A stretch of DNA of 64,000 bases from Leifsonia soli (GCF_013408745.1 NZ_JACCBJ010000001.1:3348001-3412000), one strand, 5' to 3'; positions 41,911 to 51,240 are shown, numbered from the stretch's first letter. The notes: generated by a model from the sequence alone, not told the origin. Translations and numbers: made by a program.

Positions 41911-42768
41911 TCAGGACCAGTGGCCGGGACGGTCGAGCGCCGGAGGCAGGAGCGTGCGCCCGTCGCCGGTCGCTGCGTTGACCTGCACCTGCGTCAGGTA
42001 GATCGCCTCGCGCAGGTCGGCGCCGTCGAGGCGCGCGTCGCGCAGATCCGCTCCGATCAGCTCGGCTCGGGAGAGGTCGGCGTCGCGGAGGTCGGCGGCG
42101 ATCAGGAGGGCGCCGCGGAGCTCGGCTCCCCGCAGGTCTGCGCTGCGAAGATCCGCGCCGAGCAGATCCGCGCCGGGACGGATGCGCGAACGGGCGGTGC
42201 GCTTGCGGCCGCGGCCGATCGGTCCGGTGCCGACGGGTCCGGCCTCGCGGGTCAGGCGGGCCGCGTCGCGGAGGAGGTCGGCTGCCGGGGCACGGAGGTC
42301 CTCGATGTCGGTCTCCACGATGACGGCGCCGGGTGCGTCGGTCAGCGACCGGACGTCGGCGTGGGCACGCCGCAGAGAGGGGTGGATGCCGGCCGCGGCC
42401 GGGAGCGCCAGAGCCTCCTCGAGGTACCAGAGCAGCTCGTGCAGCTGTCGCATCAGCGGGAAGACCGCGAACATCTCCCGACGTCGTTCCGCGTCGTCGC
42501 GCCATCCCTGGCCGTCGAAGGTGTGCTGCGTCACCTGCTGGCCGGCCCCGAAGCAGTCGAAGACCGTGCAGCCGCGGAACCCGCGCTCCCGCAGGTGCGG
42601 GTGGATGCTGCAGCGGTCGTCGCCGTCGAGGTTGACGCAGGGGTCGCCGGCCGCCTTGTCGAACGCGAAGTCGGCGGAGCGGGCGAAGGCGAGGGCGACG
42701 CAGCAGAGGCCGACGCAGCGGGAGCAGTCGGCTCTCAGCTCGCGGCGGGGGGCTTCGGCGGTACGCAC
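41911..42768 (-). CDS. Pentapeptide-repeat protein with N-terminal Cys cluster
   Basis: A 285-residue protein. The N-terminus has a Cys motif CSRCVGLCC and later CxN...CSIHPHL and GCTVFDCFG, a YkgJ-like metal-binding cluster. The C-terminal half holds pentapeptide repeats of the A(D/E)L(R/L)xA type ([20 protein letters not shown] and following), which fold as a beta-helix. GTG 42768 is chosen because TACTGT lies six bases before it; a GTG at 42792 is the alternative. Function is unknown. Pentapeptide helices can mimic DNA and protect gyrase, but nothing here proves that. Confidence 0.82.
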   Translation of the reverse strand: MRTAEAPRRELRADCSRCVGLCCVALAFARSADFAFDKAAGDPCVNLDGDDRCSIHPHLRERGFRGCTVFDCFGAGQQVTQHTFDGQGWRDDAERRREMFAVFPLMRQLHELLWYLEEALALPAAAGIHPSLRRAHADVRSLTDAPGAVIVETDIEDLRAPAADLLRDAARLTREAGPVGTGPIGRGRKRTARSRIRPGADLLGADLRSADLRGAELRGALLIAADLRDADLSRAELIGADLRDARLDGADLREAIYLTQVQVNAATGDGRTLLPPALDRPGHWS

Positions 42769-42774
42769 CCGTCC

Positions 42775-42780
42775 ACAGTA
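42775..42780 (-). promoter_or_regulatory. -10-like TACTGT, leaderless geometry
   Basis: On the minus strand TACTGT, six bases, then GTG 42768; this decides the start of the pentapeptide gene. Confidence 0.45.
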
Positions 42781-42877
42781 CGGGCCCGCCACATCCTTTC
42801 CACACCCTCAGGGAGAGCCGGAATAGCCCCGGGTCGACCGCGTTAGCGTGGAAGAAGGAACAACGAAGGAGATCAGC

Positions 42878-43834
42878 ATGACTGCACCGCGCCGCACGAT
42901 CGGTTCGTCCGACCTCGAGGTCTTCCCGCTCTCGCTCGGGGGCAACGTCTTCGGCTGGACGGCCGACAGGCAGACGTCGTTCGACGTCCTCGACGGGTAC
43001 ACAGCGGCCGGCGGCAACTTCGTCGACACCGCCGACGGCTACTCGGCGTGGGTGCCGGGCAACACCGGCGGCGACTCGGAGCGCATCCTCGGCGAGTGGT
43101 TCGAGGCGCGCGGCAACCGCGACCAGGTGGTGCTCGCCACCAAGGTGAGCCAGCATCCCGACTTCAAGGGTCTCGCGGCCGACAACATCCGCCGAGCGGC
43201 CGACGCGTCGCTGGAGCGCCTGAAGTCCGACTACATCGACCTCTACTACGCCCACTTCGACGACGAGACGGTGCCCCTGGAGGAGACGGTCGCCGCCCTC
43301 TCCGGGCTCGTCGACGCGGGCAAGGTGCGCTACATCGGCATCTCGAACTACTCGCCTGAGCGCATCGAGGAGTGGGTCCGCATCACCGAGCGCGACGGGC
43401 TCCACCGCGCGGTCGCGCTCCAGCCGCACTACAACCTGGTCGAGCGCGGCTACGAGACCACGTACCGCCCGATCGCCGAGCGCGAGGGCCTCGGCGTGAT
43501 GCCGTACTTCGCTCTCGCCGCCGGGTTCCTGACCGGCAAGTACCGCGACGGCGTCACGGTCGACAGCGCCCGCGCCGGCGGTGCGGCCAAGTACCTCGAC
43601 GACACCGGTCGCGCCGTCCTCTCCGCGCTCGACGAGGTGGCTGCCGCGCACGGCGCCTCCGTCGCCACGGTGGCGCTGGCCTGGCTGGCCGCGCAGCCGA
43701 CCATCACCGCCCCGATCGCGAGCGCGCGCACCACGGAGCAGCTTCCCGACCTCCTGGTGTCCGTCGAGCTCGAGCTCACCGGCGACGAGCTGGAGGCCCT
43801 CGCCGGGGCCTCGGAGCCGGCCGCCGCGGCCTGA
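42878..43834 (+). CDS. Aldo/keto reductase
   Basis: A 318-residue TIM-barrel NADPH oxidoreductase. The catalytic tetrad is indicated by FVDTADGYS (Asp, Tyr), VVLATKVSQ (Lys) and YIDLYYAHFDD (His). The C-terminal cofactor part is VALAWLAAQPTITAPIASAR. ATG 42878 has a GAAGGAGAT site. It resembles the YajO/AKR-11 type used on various sugars and aldehydes. No neighbour suggests a substrate. Two tRNA genes follow. Confidence 0.92.
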   Translation: MTAPRRTIGSSDLEVFPLSLGGNVFGWTADRQTSFDVLDGYTAAGGNFVDTADGYSAWVPGNTGGDSERILGEWFEARGNRDQVVLATKVSQHPDFKGLAADNIRRAADASLERLKSDYIDLYYAHFDDETVPLEETVAALSGLVDAGKVRYIGISNYSPERIEEWVRITERDGLHRAVALQPHYNLVERGYETTYRPIAEREGLGVMPYFALAAGFLTGKYRDGVTVDSARAGGAAKYLDDTGRAVLSALDEVAAAHGASVATVALAWLAAQPTITAPIASARTTEQLPDLLVSVELELTGDELEALAGASEPAAAA

Positions 43835-43950
43835 GCCGCGCGGGGCGGGGCCGCCGCTGCCGGGCGCCCGCGATGGTACGGAGCACCCCGCCGTGGGTGG
43901 TATCCTCGAACGGTTGCCGAAAACGACGTGCCTCCGGCCGTCGCGGCTCC

Positions 43951-44022
<72 letters not shown>

Positions 44023-44067
44023 CCGTCTCCCGTCCTGCGACTGGCTCGCTCGACGTGGGGATGCCAC

Positions 44068-44141
44068 GGCGGGGTAGCTCAGGTGGTTAGAGCACACGGC
44101 TCATAATCGTGGTGTCGCGGGTTCGAGTCCCGCCCTCGCTA
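44068..44141 (+). tRNA. tRNA-Met (CAT), elongator type
   Basis: Anticodon loop CTCATAA gives CAT. The anticodon stem CACGG/TCGTG lacks the three G-C pairs of initiator tRNA, so it is read as elongator Met; a lysidine-modified Ile tRNA cannot be excluded. The T arm is GCGGGTTCGAGTCCCGC. The first acceptor pair is G-U. Confidence 0.9.
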
Positions 44142-44160
44142 CATAGGTTGAAAAACTGGG

Positions 44161-44192
44161 AACGGCGGCTGATGATCAGCCGCCGTTTCTTT
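44161..44192 (+). terminator. Terminator after the tRNA-Thr/tRNA-Met pair
   Basis: A perfect 12-bp stem (AACGGCGGCTGA and its complement) with a three-base loop, followed by TCTTT. Confidence 0.85.
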
Positions 44193-44314
44193 GGTTTCCG
44201 GTGTCGATGACCTCACGGTCGCGCGGCCTCTCTGGCGCCACGCGTCGTAATGTGCACGTTCACATCCCTAGACTGGGGGCCGCGGAGCTGCCGCGGACCG
44301 AGGGAGGAACCGAA

Positions 44315-45568
44315 GTGAGCGACAAGAACTGGGCCGGAAACTACCAGTACAGCGCACGCATCGTGCGGCCGCGTGACCTCGACGATCTGCGCGAGATCGT
44401 CACGAGGGCGCCGAAGATCCGCGCGCTCGGCAGCAGGCACTCCTTCAACGACCTCGCCGACGCCGATGCCGCCGGGGTGCTCGTGAGCACGGCCGACCTT
44501 CCGTCCGAGATCCGCATCGATGCGGAATCACGGACGGTGGCCGTGGGCGGAGGCGTTCGCTACGGCGATCTCACCCGCGACCTGCAGAGCGCCGGGTGGG
44601 CGCTCCACAACCTCGCCTCCCTCCCGCACATCTCCGTGGCCGGCGCCATCGCCACCGCCACCCACGGGTCGGGCGACCGCAACGGCAATCTGTCCACGGC
44701 GGTCGCCGGCATGCGCATCCTCACCGCGTCCGGTGAGTTCGTGGACCTCGTGCGCGGCGATCCCGAACTCGCGGGCGCCGCTGTCTCACTGGGCGCCCTC
44801 GGTGTGGTGACGCAGGTCACCCTCGACATCCTCCCTACCTTCGACGTCCGCCAACGGCTCTTCGGCGGCGTGCAGTGGGATGTCGTGCTCGACCGCTTCG
44901 ATGCCGTCACCTCCGCCGCCTATAGCGTCTCGCTCTTCACGACGTGGGACGAGGACACGGTCGCCCTCGCCTGGCTGAAAGAACTCGACGGCGCGGAGAC
45001 GACCATCGGCGACGACTTCTTCGGCGCCCCTGCGCTCACGGAGCCCCGGCACATGATCCCGACGATGGATGCTCGCAACACCACCCAGCAGCTGGGCGTC
45101 GTCGGTCCCTGGAGCGAACGGCTCGCGCACTTCCGCTTCGAGTTCACGCCCTCCAACGGCGCAGAGATCCAGTCCGAGTACCTCGTGCCGCGGGCGCAGG
45201 CGGTGGACGCGATCCGTGCGGTGCGCGAGCTCGCTCCGGTGATCGCCCCCGTTCTTCAGATCAGCGAGATCCGCACGGTCGCGTCAGACGACCTCTGGCT
45301 GTCGAGCGCGTACGGAACCGACGTGGTCGGATTCCACTTCACCTGGCTGCGCGACCAGGCCGGGGTGGAGGCGGTGCTGCCGGCTCTGGAAGCTGCACTG
45401 CTGCCGCTCGGCGCGCGTCCGCACTGGGGGAAGCTGTACCTCGACGAGGATGCGGTCGTACCGGGCCTCTATCCGAGACTCGACGACTTCCGTGCCCTCG
45501 CCGAGCGCTTCGACCCGGAGGGCGCCTTCCGCAATGCGTTCCTCACCCGGCTCCTCGGCAGTGTCTGA
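44315..45568 (+). CDS. FAD-dependent alditol/sugar-lactone oxidase
   Basis: A 417-residue flavoprotein of the aldonolactone oxidase/alditol oxidase group. The FAD-binding PP-loop region is ALGSRHSFNDLADAD, ATHGSGDRNGNLSTAVAGM follows, and the cap/substrate domain ends in HWGKLYLDED and the C-terminal FDPEGAFRNAFLTRLL. It resembles AldO, which oxidises xylitol and sorbitol with O2. No covalent-FAD His is certain, although a His occurs at the usual position in RHSF. The GTG start has a GGGAGGAAC site. It is on its own before the LacI-bounded sugar locus. Confidence 0.88.
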   Translation: MSDKNWAGNYQYSARIVRPRDLDDLREIVTRAPKIRALGSRHSFNDLADADAAGVLVSTADLPSEIRIDAESRTVAVGGGVRYGDLTRDLQSAGWALHNLASLPHISVAGAIATATHGSGDRNGNLSTAVAGMRILTASGEFVDLVRGDPELAGAAVSLGALGVVTQVTLDILPTFDVRQRLFGGVQWDVVLDRFDAVTSAAYSVSLFTTWDEDTVALAWLKELDGAETTIGDDFFGAPALTEPRHMIPTMDARNTTQQLGVVGPWSERLAHFRFEFTPSNGAEIQSEYLVPRAQAVDAIRAVRELAPVIAPVLQISEIRTVASDDLWLSSAYGTDVVGFHFTWLRDQAGVEAVLPALEAALLPLGARPHWGKLYLDEDAVVPGLYPRLDDFRALAERFDPEGAFRNAFLTRLLGSV

Positions 45569-45625
45569 CCGGGCGAGTGGGCCCGACGCGGCCGCTGTCC
45601 GTGAGGCGCTGTCGGGCCGAGCGCA

Positions 45626-46624
45626 TCACTCGTCGTAGAGCCGCGTCACGGACCCGCCCGGGATGAGGTGCGCTTCGAGGTATTCGATCTTCGGCGCGGG
45701 ACGCTCGCCCGGCGACTCGATGTGGTCGGCGATCAGGCGGGCCGCATGCTTGGCGATCTTCCGGGTCGGCTGCACGATGACGGTCAGTTTCGGCACAAGA
45801 GCCTGGGCGAGGTCACGGCTGTCGAATCCCACCACCGAGATGTCGCGGCCGATGCGCAGCCCGGAATCGTTCACGGCGGTCACAGCGCCGAGGGTGAGCT
45901 CGTAGTTCGCGGTGAAGATGCCGGTGGGCCGCGGCCACAGGGCGAGGAGCTCCTGAGCGGCTCGGTAGCCCGCTTCGACCGTCAGCGGAACGAGACGCTC
46001 CATCGCCGGATCGAGGGGGACGCCGTTGGAGGTGAGCGCGCGCTCGAAGCCCTCGGTGCGCAGACGCATCGAGGAGATCACCGGTTCGCCGCCGACGAAT
46101 CCGATACGGCGGTGGCCGTGGTCGAGGAGGTGCTGGGCGCCGAGCGCCCCGGCCGCAGCATTGTCGATGAAGACGCCGTCGGCGTGGACGTCGTCGATGT
46201 ACCAGTCCACCATCACAACCGGCACTCGCGCGGCGGCGGCCCGCAGTGCGGGCACATCGTGGGGCGGGGTGACCGCGACGATTCCGTCCACCATGCGGTC
46301 CATCAGCAGGTTGACGGGATCTTCGCTCGGATCGGGGCTGGCCGCAACGATGACGCTGATCCCACGCGGGCGGAGGGCCTCCTCGACACCCGCGATGATC
46401 GACAGGTGGAAGTCGTTGTCGAGTGCCGGCAGCAGCACTCCGACCGTCCGCGAGCGTCGCGAACGCAGCGTGCGGGCGAACTGATTGGGCCGGAAGTCGA
46501 GTTCACGCGCCGCCGCTTCGATGGCTTCGCGGTTGGCCTCCAGAACGTTTCGGCCGTTGTAGTACTTGGAGATCGTTGCGAGCGAGAGCCCTGTCGCCCG
46601 CTGGATGTCCTTGTATGTCGTCAC
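45626..46624 (-). CDS. LacI-family regulator
   Basis: A 332-residue repressor: DIQRATGLSLATISKYYNGR helix-turn-helix, then a sugar-sensor domain (VGVLLPALDNDFHLSIIAGV, IGFVGGEPVISSMRL). It is the last gene of a minus-strand set with an epimerase-like gene, two SDRs and another LacI. A near-palindromic site (46712-46723) lies in its own upstream gap, so it may be self-regulated. The recognition helix (LATISKY) differs from that of the other LacI proteins in the window, so it probably reads a different site. Confidence 0.92.
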   Translation of the reverse strand: MTTYKDIQRATGLSLATISKYYNGRNVLEANREAIEAAARELDFRPNQFARTLRSRRSRTVGVLLPALDNDFHLSIIAGVEEALRPRGISVIVAASPDPSEDPVNLLMDRMVDGIVAVTPPHDVPALRAAAARVPVVMVDWYIDDVHADGVFIDNAAAGALGAQHLLDHGHRRIGFVGGEPVISSMRLRTEGFERALTSNGVPLDPAMERLVPLTVEAGYRAAQELLALWPRPTGIFTANYELTLGAVTAVNDSGLRIGRDISVVGFDSRDLAQALVPKLTVIVQPTRKIAKHAARLIADHIESPGERPAPKIEYLEAHLIPGGSVTRLYDE

Positions 46625-46711
46625 AGCCCCGTCTTTCTGGTGTTTCCGCCTACAGCCTTCCCGTTGCCGCTGTCCCGCGTGCGCTCAGCATAATCCAGCG
46701 CCAGCGGGGCG

Positions 46712-46723
46712 CGAATCGTTTCG
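46712..46723. promoter_or_regulatory. LacI-type operator CGAATCGTTTCG
   Basis: A 12-bp near palindrome (10 of 12 symmetric) in the 128-base gap before the LacI gene. It resembles the AACGTTT sites around the sugar importer promoter at 52215 and 52282. Confidence 0.4.
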
Positions 46724-46752
46724 GCCTAAAGGGTGCCGATGTCGTCTACATC

Positions 46753-47733
46753 TCACGCGAATCGGACGGGCGGGATTCCATCGCCCAGGCGGCCCGCTTG
46801 ACGGAGCCACTCCACCGACTCCGCCACGGCGGCGAGCGACGAGTACGCCGGTGCGTAGCCCAGCACTCGGCGCCCCTTCTCGATGCTCATGGCGTGGCTG
46901 CGGGCGATGTGCTGATAGGCCGAGTCGCGGTGCTCCACGGGGAGAGAGGCGCTGAACTCCTCGAAAGGCGCGAAGCGCAGCGTGGCTTCGCGCCCGAACC
47001 ATCGGGCCGCCTCCTCCGCGAATCCACGCAGCGTGAGCGCGCGCTCGGAGACGGCGTGGAATGCCTCCCCGTTCGCTTCGTCCGGATGTTCGAGGCAGAG
47101 TCGGATGAGCTGCGCGACGTCGTCCGCGTGCACGTGATGCACGGTCTCGAGCCCGAATCCCGGCAGCAAGAGCTCACGCCCGCTCGCCAGGCTGCGCCAG
47201 ACGTCGAGGTCGGTAGTGCCCTGCGGGGTGACGATGGGCCAGCCGGGCCCGGAGATGTGACCCGGGTGCACGATGGCCACCGGGAGCCCCTTCTCGCGCC
47301 GCGATTCAGCCAGCAGCAGACGCTCGATCGCCTCCTTCTGGATGCCGTACTCGCCCCAGGGCCGTTTGGCGGCGTCCTCGGAAGCCGGAACCTCGGTGAG
47401 GGTGCCATGCGTCCAGATCGTTCCGACGTGCACGAGCTGACCTACTTGTCCGCGGAGGGCGTCGGCGAGCTGCCGGGCGGACTCCGGCGTGAAGCAGATC
47501 AGGTCCACGACAGCGTCTGCCCCGAGCTCGGCGACACGAGAACCGAAGGTGCCGGCGGCATCCTCAACCGCGCGGTCCGCGACCACGCGTTCGACGCTCT
47601 CCCAGGCGGGATGCTGGCGATACGGGGTCGACGTTCCGCGGGTGATCGCGACAACCTCGTGCCCGTCCGCCACGAGGCGCGGCACGAGATAGCCACCGAC
47701 GTGGCCCGTTGCTCCGATGACGACGATTCGCAT
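46753..47733 (-). CDS. NAD-dependent epimerase/dehydratase family protein
   Basis: A 326-residue extended-SDR. The cofactor loop is VIGATGHVGGYLVPRLVADG, and GEYGIQKEAIERLL carries the Tyr-x-x-x-Lys pair. VAIVHPGHISGPGW and the C-terminal HHVHADDVAQLIRLCL belong to the same family. It lacks a clear nucleotide-sugar signature, so epimerase, dehydratase or reductase are all possible. It is 48 bases downstream of the SDR gene in the same direction and so probably acts on the sugar handled by the locus. Confidence 0.88.
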   Translation of the reverse strand: MRIVVIGATGHVGGYLVPRLVADGHEVVAITRGTSTPYRQHPAWESVERVVADRAVEDAAGTFGSRVAELGADAVVDLICFTPESARQLADALRGQVGQLVHVGTIWTHGTLTEVPASEDAAKRPWGEYGIQKEAIERLLLAESRREKGLPVAIVHPGHISGPGWPIVTPQGTTDLDVWRSLASGRELLLPGFGLETVHHVHADDVAQLIRLCLEHPDEANGEAFHAVSERALTLRGFAEEAARWFGREATLRFAPFEEFSASLPVEHRDSAYQHIARSHAMSIEKGRRVLGYAPAYSSLAAVAESVEWLRQAGRLGDGIPPVRFA

Positions 47734-47781
47734 GTGTGGTCTCTTTTCCGGTGGATGCCAGGGGTGCGGAGATCGCCTCGC

Positions 47782-48519
47782 TCAGTGGAACGCGGCAGCG
47801 CCGTTGACTGCGACGACTGTTCCTGACGCGAAGCCGCCCGCCTCCGATGCCAGGTACATCGTCGCCGCGGCGACGTCCCCGGGCGTGCCGGCCCGCCCAA
47901 GCGGGGTGGCGGCGATCGTCGCGCGCTGGTCGGCCTCCGGGGTGAAGCGTTCGTGGAACGGGGTCTCGAGGATGAGCCCGGGAGCGACGGCGGAGACGGC
48001 GATCCGCCGAGGCCCGAGCTCCTTCGCCAGGGCACGGGTCAGGCCCTCGACGCCGGCCTTGGCCGCAGCGTACGCGCCCGCGCCGTGGCCGCCCCCGTTG
48101 TGCGCCGCCAGCGAGGAGATGTTCACGATGCGCCCGCCATCCGCCATCAGGGGTAGCGCTGCGCGAACGACGTAGAAGACGCTCGAGAGGTTGAGCTCGA
48201 TCACCTGATGCCAGTGCGCGTCGTCTGCCGCGTCCGTCGGACGGCGCGCGACGAGGCCTCCGGCATTGTTGACGAGCACGTCGATCCTGCCCCCGAGAGC
48301 CACGCCGATCCGGGCCACGGTCGCGGTCACGGCGGCGCTGTCGGTGACATCCATCCGCTCCGCGATGACCCGGTCTGCCACGTGCTCCGGCACGGGCGAG
48401 GCGTTCGTCGTGATCGCCACGCGATCGCCGGCGTTCAGGAACGCTTCGGCGATCCCGAGCCCGATGCCGGTCGCGCCTCCGGTGATCAGGACGGTTCGTG
48501 CGGGAGACGATGCGGTCAT
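47782..48519 (-). CDS. SDR-family oxidoreductase
   Basis: A 245-residue classical short-chain dehydrogenase. TGGATGIGLGIAEAF is the cofactor loop, NNAGG the structural motif, ISSLAAHNGGGHGAGAYAAA contains the catalytic Ser and Tyr, with KAG giving Lys, and SGTVVAVNGAAAFH ends the protein. ATG 48519 has GGAGATTCCC before it; an upstream ATG at 48564 overlaps the previous stop and would add 15 residues. In an L-fucose locus it could be L-fucose dehydrogenase or 2-keto-3-deoxy-L-fuconate dehydrogenase. Confidence 0.9.
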   Translation of the reverse strand: MTASSPARTVLITGGATGIGLGIAEAFLNAGDRVAITTNASPVPEHVADRVIAERMDVTDSAAVTATVARIGVALGGRIDVLVNNAGGLVARRPTDAADDAHWHQVIELNLSSVFYVVRAALPLMADGGRIVNISSLAAHNGGGHGAGAYAAAKAGVEGLTRALAKELGPRRIAVSAVAPGLILETPFHERFTPEADQRATIAATPLGRAGTPGDVAAATMYLASEAGGFASGTVVAVNGAAAFH

Positions 48520-48560
48520 GGGAATCTCCGTCTCGGTCGGAACAGGGGAGGTGTCATCGC

Positions 48561-49283
48561 TCATCGCCCGGTCGGCCGCATGACGACCTCGCTGACGGTC
48601 GCCCGAGCGGGCAAGCGGATGACGGCGAGGCACATCTCGGCGACATCCTCGGGGCGCAATGCGCCCGCCAGCTCCTCGGGCGTCGGCGTCGTCGGGCGGT
48701 GGCGGACGAACCCGGTGTCGATGAGGCCGGGAGAGATCGTCGTGACCCGCACGCCGTCACCGCTCGCCTCCAGCGCAGTGGCGCGAGCGAGTGCGGCCAG
48801 GCCCGCCTTGCTGGCCTGGTAGGCGGCTCCCGACAGGTCGGGAACCAGGGCGGCGACGGACGAGATGTGGATGAGCAGTCCGCCCCCGCCGGCGCGGAAG
48901 CCGGCGAGCGCCGCCCGGGTGAGGAAGAAGGCCGCGGTGAGGTTGCTGTCCAGCACCGAGCGCCAGCCGGCCTCGTCCAGTTCGTCGAGATGCCGGGCTT
49001 TGAGGTTGATCCCGACGGCGTTCACGACCACGTCGATACCGCCCGCGTCGCGGCGCAGCGCCGCGACCGCGTCGTCGACCTGCGCTGCCGATGTCGCGTC
49101 GGCGACCGCGACGTGGGCGGTCCCACCGGCTTCGGCCACCTCCGCTCGCACCCTGTCGAGGCTGCTTCGATCGCGTCCGAGCAGCAGGACGGTCGCGCCC
49201 TCCGACGCGGCAGCCAGGGCGACGGCGCGTCCGACCCCGCCGGCGGCGCCCGCGACGAGAACGCTGACTCCGGATGCGGTCAT
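48561..49283 (-). CDS. SDR-family oxidoreductase
   Basis: A 240-residue short-chain dehydrogenase with a GAAGGVGRAVALAAASEG cofactor loop, NAVG, ISSVAALVPDLSGAAYQASK (Ser, Tyr and Lys) and a SPGLIDTGFV substrate loop. Together with the other SDR it may carry out two oxidation steps of deoxy-sugar breakdown; which does which is unknown. It overlaps the LacI gene upstream by four bases and the next gene's alternative start by four bases. Confidence 0.9.
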   Translation of the reverse strand: MTASGVSVLVAGAAGGVGRAVALAAASEGATVLLLGRDRSSLDRVRAEVAEAGGTAHVAVADATSAAQVDDAVAALRRDAGGIDVVVNAVGINLKARHLDELDEAGWRSVLDSNLTAAFFLTRAALAGFRAGGGGLLIHISSVAALVPDLSGAAYQASKAGLAALARATALEASGDGVRVTTISPGLIDTGFVRHRPTTPTPEELAGALRPEDVAEMCLAVIRLPARATVSEVVMRPTGR

Positions 49284-50308
49284 GGGATCCTCCGTTCGGT
49301 CGAGCCCCGCACCACGAGGGTCGGCGGGAACACGAGCGAGGGCCTCGGCTCGCCGGCCTCGTCCGCCGTCAGACGGACGATGGCCTCGGCCATGTCGCGC
49401 AGCGGCTGCTGGACCGTGGTCAAAGCGGGCGAGATGAGACTGCCGACGGCGATGTCGTCGAACCCGACGACGGCGAACTCGGCGATATCACGGCCGGCAT
49501 CCCGGATGGCTGCGGACGCGCTCAGCGCGAACATGTCGTTCACGGCGACCAGAGCGGTCGGCGGATCGTCGAGCGCCAGCACAGTGTTCACCGCTGTGCG
49601 GGCGAGCGGGCCGCTGTCCGCATCGCCGAGGTCGGACGAGCGGGGGACGAGTGCGTCGTCGAGCGGGATGTCGTTCTCTGACAGTGCCCGGCAGTAGCCG
49701 GCGAACCGCCGTTGCCGGCTGATCGTGCTCATCGCCCCGGAGACGAACGCGATGCGTCGGTGACCTCTCTCGATGAGATGCTGCGTGGCCATCCATGCGC
49801 CCGCTTCGTTGTCGATGCTCACGTTGAGCAGTTCCGGCGGGTCGGTCTCCTGGTGCTCGCGGTCGAACGCGATGATCTGAACTCCGGCATCCATGGCGGG
49901 GCGCAGATGATCGAGGGACGGGAGCGAGGTGGAGAGCACGATGTGCTCGATTCCGTCTGCCCAGAGCTGCTCGACGTAGGCGCGCTCGCGCTCCGGATCG
50001 CGCTCGCTGTTGCAGAGGTAGATCTGCCGCCCGTGCGCATGGAACGCCCCTTCGAGCTGGGCGGCCCACGATCCCCAGAACGGGTTGGTCACGGACGGGA
50101 CGATGAGGCCCAGTGTGGGATTGGGGGCGCCGCGCAATTGCTGGGCCACGCGGCTCGGCCGATAGGAGAGCGACTCCATGGCCTCGAGCACGCGCCGGCG
50201 CGTCTCCGGCTGCATGAGGTGGTCGCGCGCGTTGAGCAGGTTCGAGACGGTGGAGGGCGATACTCCGGCAGCCCGAGCCACATCCCTGATGGTCGCGATC
50301 GCTCTCAC
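49280..50308 (-). CDS. LacI-family regulator, head of the minus-strand sugar operon
   Basis: A 342-residue repressor: DVARAAGVSPSTVSNLLNAR helix-turn-helix, hinge MESLSYRPSRVAQQLRGA, and a sugar-binding-protein-like domain (GLIVPSVTNPFWGSWAAQLE). It is divergent from the TIM-barrel gene, and the gap between them contains two direct 17-bp repeats which are good candidate sites for it. It overlaps the SDR gene by four bases and so is co-transcribed with it. The ligand is probably a fucose-containing sugar, by context. Confidence 0.93.
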   Translation of the reverse strand: MRAIATIRDVARAAGVSPSTVSNLLNARDHLMQPETRRRVLEAMESLSYRPSRVAQQLRGAPNPTLGLIVPSVTNPFWGSWAAQLEGAFHAHGRQIYLCNSERDPERERAYVEQLWADGIEHIVLSTSLPSLDHLRPAMDAGVQIIAFDREHQETDPPELLNVSIDNEAGAWMATQHLIERGHRRIAFVSGAMSTISRQRRFAGYCRALSENDIPLDDALVPRSSDLGDADSGPLARTAVNTVLALDDPPTALVAVNDMFALSASAAIRDAGRDIAEFAVVGFDDIAVGSLISPALTTVQQPLRDMAEAIVRLTADEAGEPRPSLVFPPTLVVRGSTERRIP

Positions 50309-50337
50309 CTCTCCTCTGGTTGATGCCCTTGAAGGTC

Positions 50338-50374
50338 ACTGTATCGTTGCACAAGCTACTGTATCGTTGCACAA
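50338..50374. promoter_or_regulatory. Two direct operator copies in a divergent promoter
   Basis: ACTGTATCGTTGCACAA occurs at 50338-50354 and again at 50358-50374, exactly 20 bases apart (about two helical turns). Each is a weak palindrome with TGT/ACA ends. Binding of two LacI dimers on one face of the DNA would repress both directions. Confidence 0.65.
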
Positions 50375-50406
50375 CCGTTCCCGACATCGACACCGAGGAG
50401 TCCGCC

Positions 50407-51240
50407 ATGCCACACGCTGGTCCCACGACGACGTGGAGCGTCTTCACCAAACCATGGCGTGAACCGCGGATCGGCGCGCTCGGCGAGCTGGTGGCGGAGA
50501 TGGGCTTCGACGCCGTCGAACTTCCGGTACGGCCGGGATACCAGGTGACGCCGGACGACGTGACGACGGCTCTCCCGGCCGCCGTGCGCGAACTCGCGCG
50601 AGCCGGGGTCGCGGTCACCAGCATCGCTTCGGGGACGGACGAGGCGACGTTCGCGGCCTGCGCCGACGCGGGCGTCCCGTTCATCCGCATCATGGTTCCC
50701 ACCGGGTCAGCCGGTTACGCCGCCACCGGCCCGGAGATCCGCCGGCGCCTCGCCGAGCTCTCCGTCCGGGCAGAGCGTCACGGAGTCCGAGTCGCGATCC
50801 AGCCGCACTACGACGACTACATCGCTGACTCCTCGGAGCTCTTCGCGCTGCTCCAGGGCGTCGATCCGCGATTCGTCGCGGCGATCTGGGATGCGGCGCA
50901 CGACGCCCTCGCACGCAAACGACCTGAGCACGGCCTGGAACGACTGTGGCCATGGCTCGGGATGGTCAACCTCAAGAGCGCCTATTACGCCCGGGTCGAG
51001 GATCGTACGTCGTCACTGGGCGATCCGGTCTGGGAACCCGTCTTCACCGATGCCCGAACCGGAATGGCGGAATGGGGCCGCGCGATCCGCCACCTCGTCG
51101 AGCACGAGTTCGCCGGACCGATCTGCCTGACGGCCGAATACACCGACGAGAGCGACCTCGTCGCGAAGGTGACGCGGGATCTCGACTACGCTCGAGGCCT
51201 GCATGCCGCTGCCCGCGAGGCCGTCGGAGCGGTCCGATGA
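50407..51240 (+). CDS. Xylose-isomerase-like TIM barrel (sugar phosphate isomerase/epimerase)
   Basis: A 277-residue TIM-barrel protein: MGFDAVELPVRPGYQV, VTSIASGTDEATFAACADAG, RVAIQPHYDDYIADSSELF and WDAAHDALARKRPEHGLERL with the metal-ligand pattern of this family, then ICLTAEYTDESDLVAKV. The family includes sugar isomerases, epimerases and dehydratases such as inosose dehydratase. CGAGGAG precedes the ATG. It overlaps the Gfo/Idh/MocA gene by four bases, a typical pair in sugar catabolism. Confidence 0.88.
   Translation: MPHAGPTTTWSVFTKPWREPRIGALGELVAEMGFDAVELPVRPGYQVTPDDVTTALPAAVRELARAGVAVTSIASGTDEATFAACADAGVPFIRIMVPTGSAGYAATGPEIRRRLAELSVRAERHGVRVAIQPHYDDYIADSSELFALLQGVDPRFVAAIWDAAHDALARKRPEHGLERLWPWLGMVNLKSAYYARVEDRTSSLGDPVWEPVFTDARTGMAEWGRAIRHLVEHEFAGPICLTAEYTDESDLVAKVTRDLDYARGLHAAAREAVGAVR

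Noticed and set aside
44068..44141. The CAT tRNA as initiator tRNA
   Set aside because: The anticodon stem lacks the three consecutive G-C pairs and the first acceptor pair is not the C-A mismatch of bacterial initiators.
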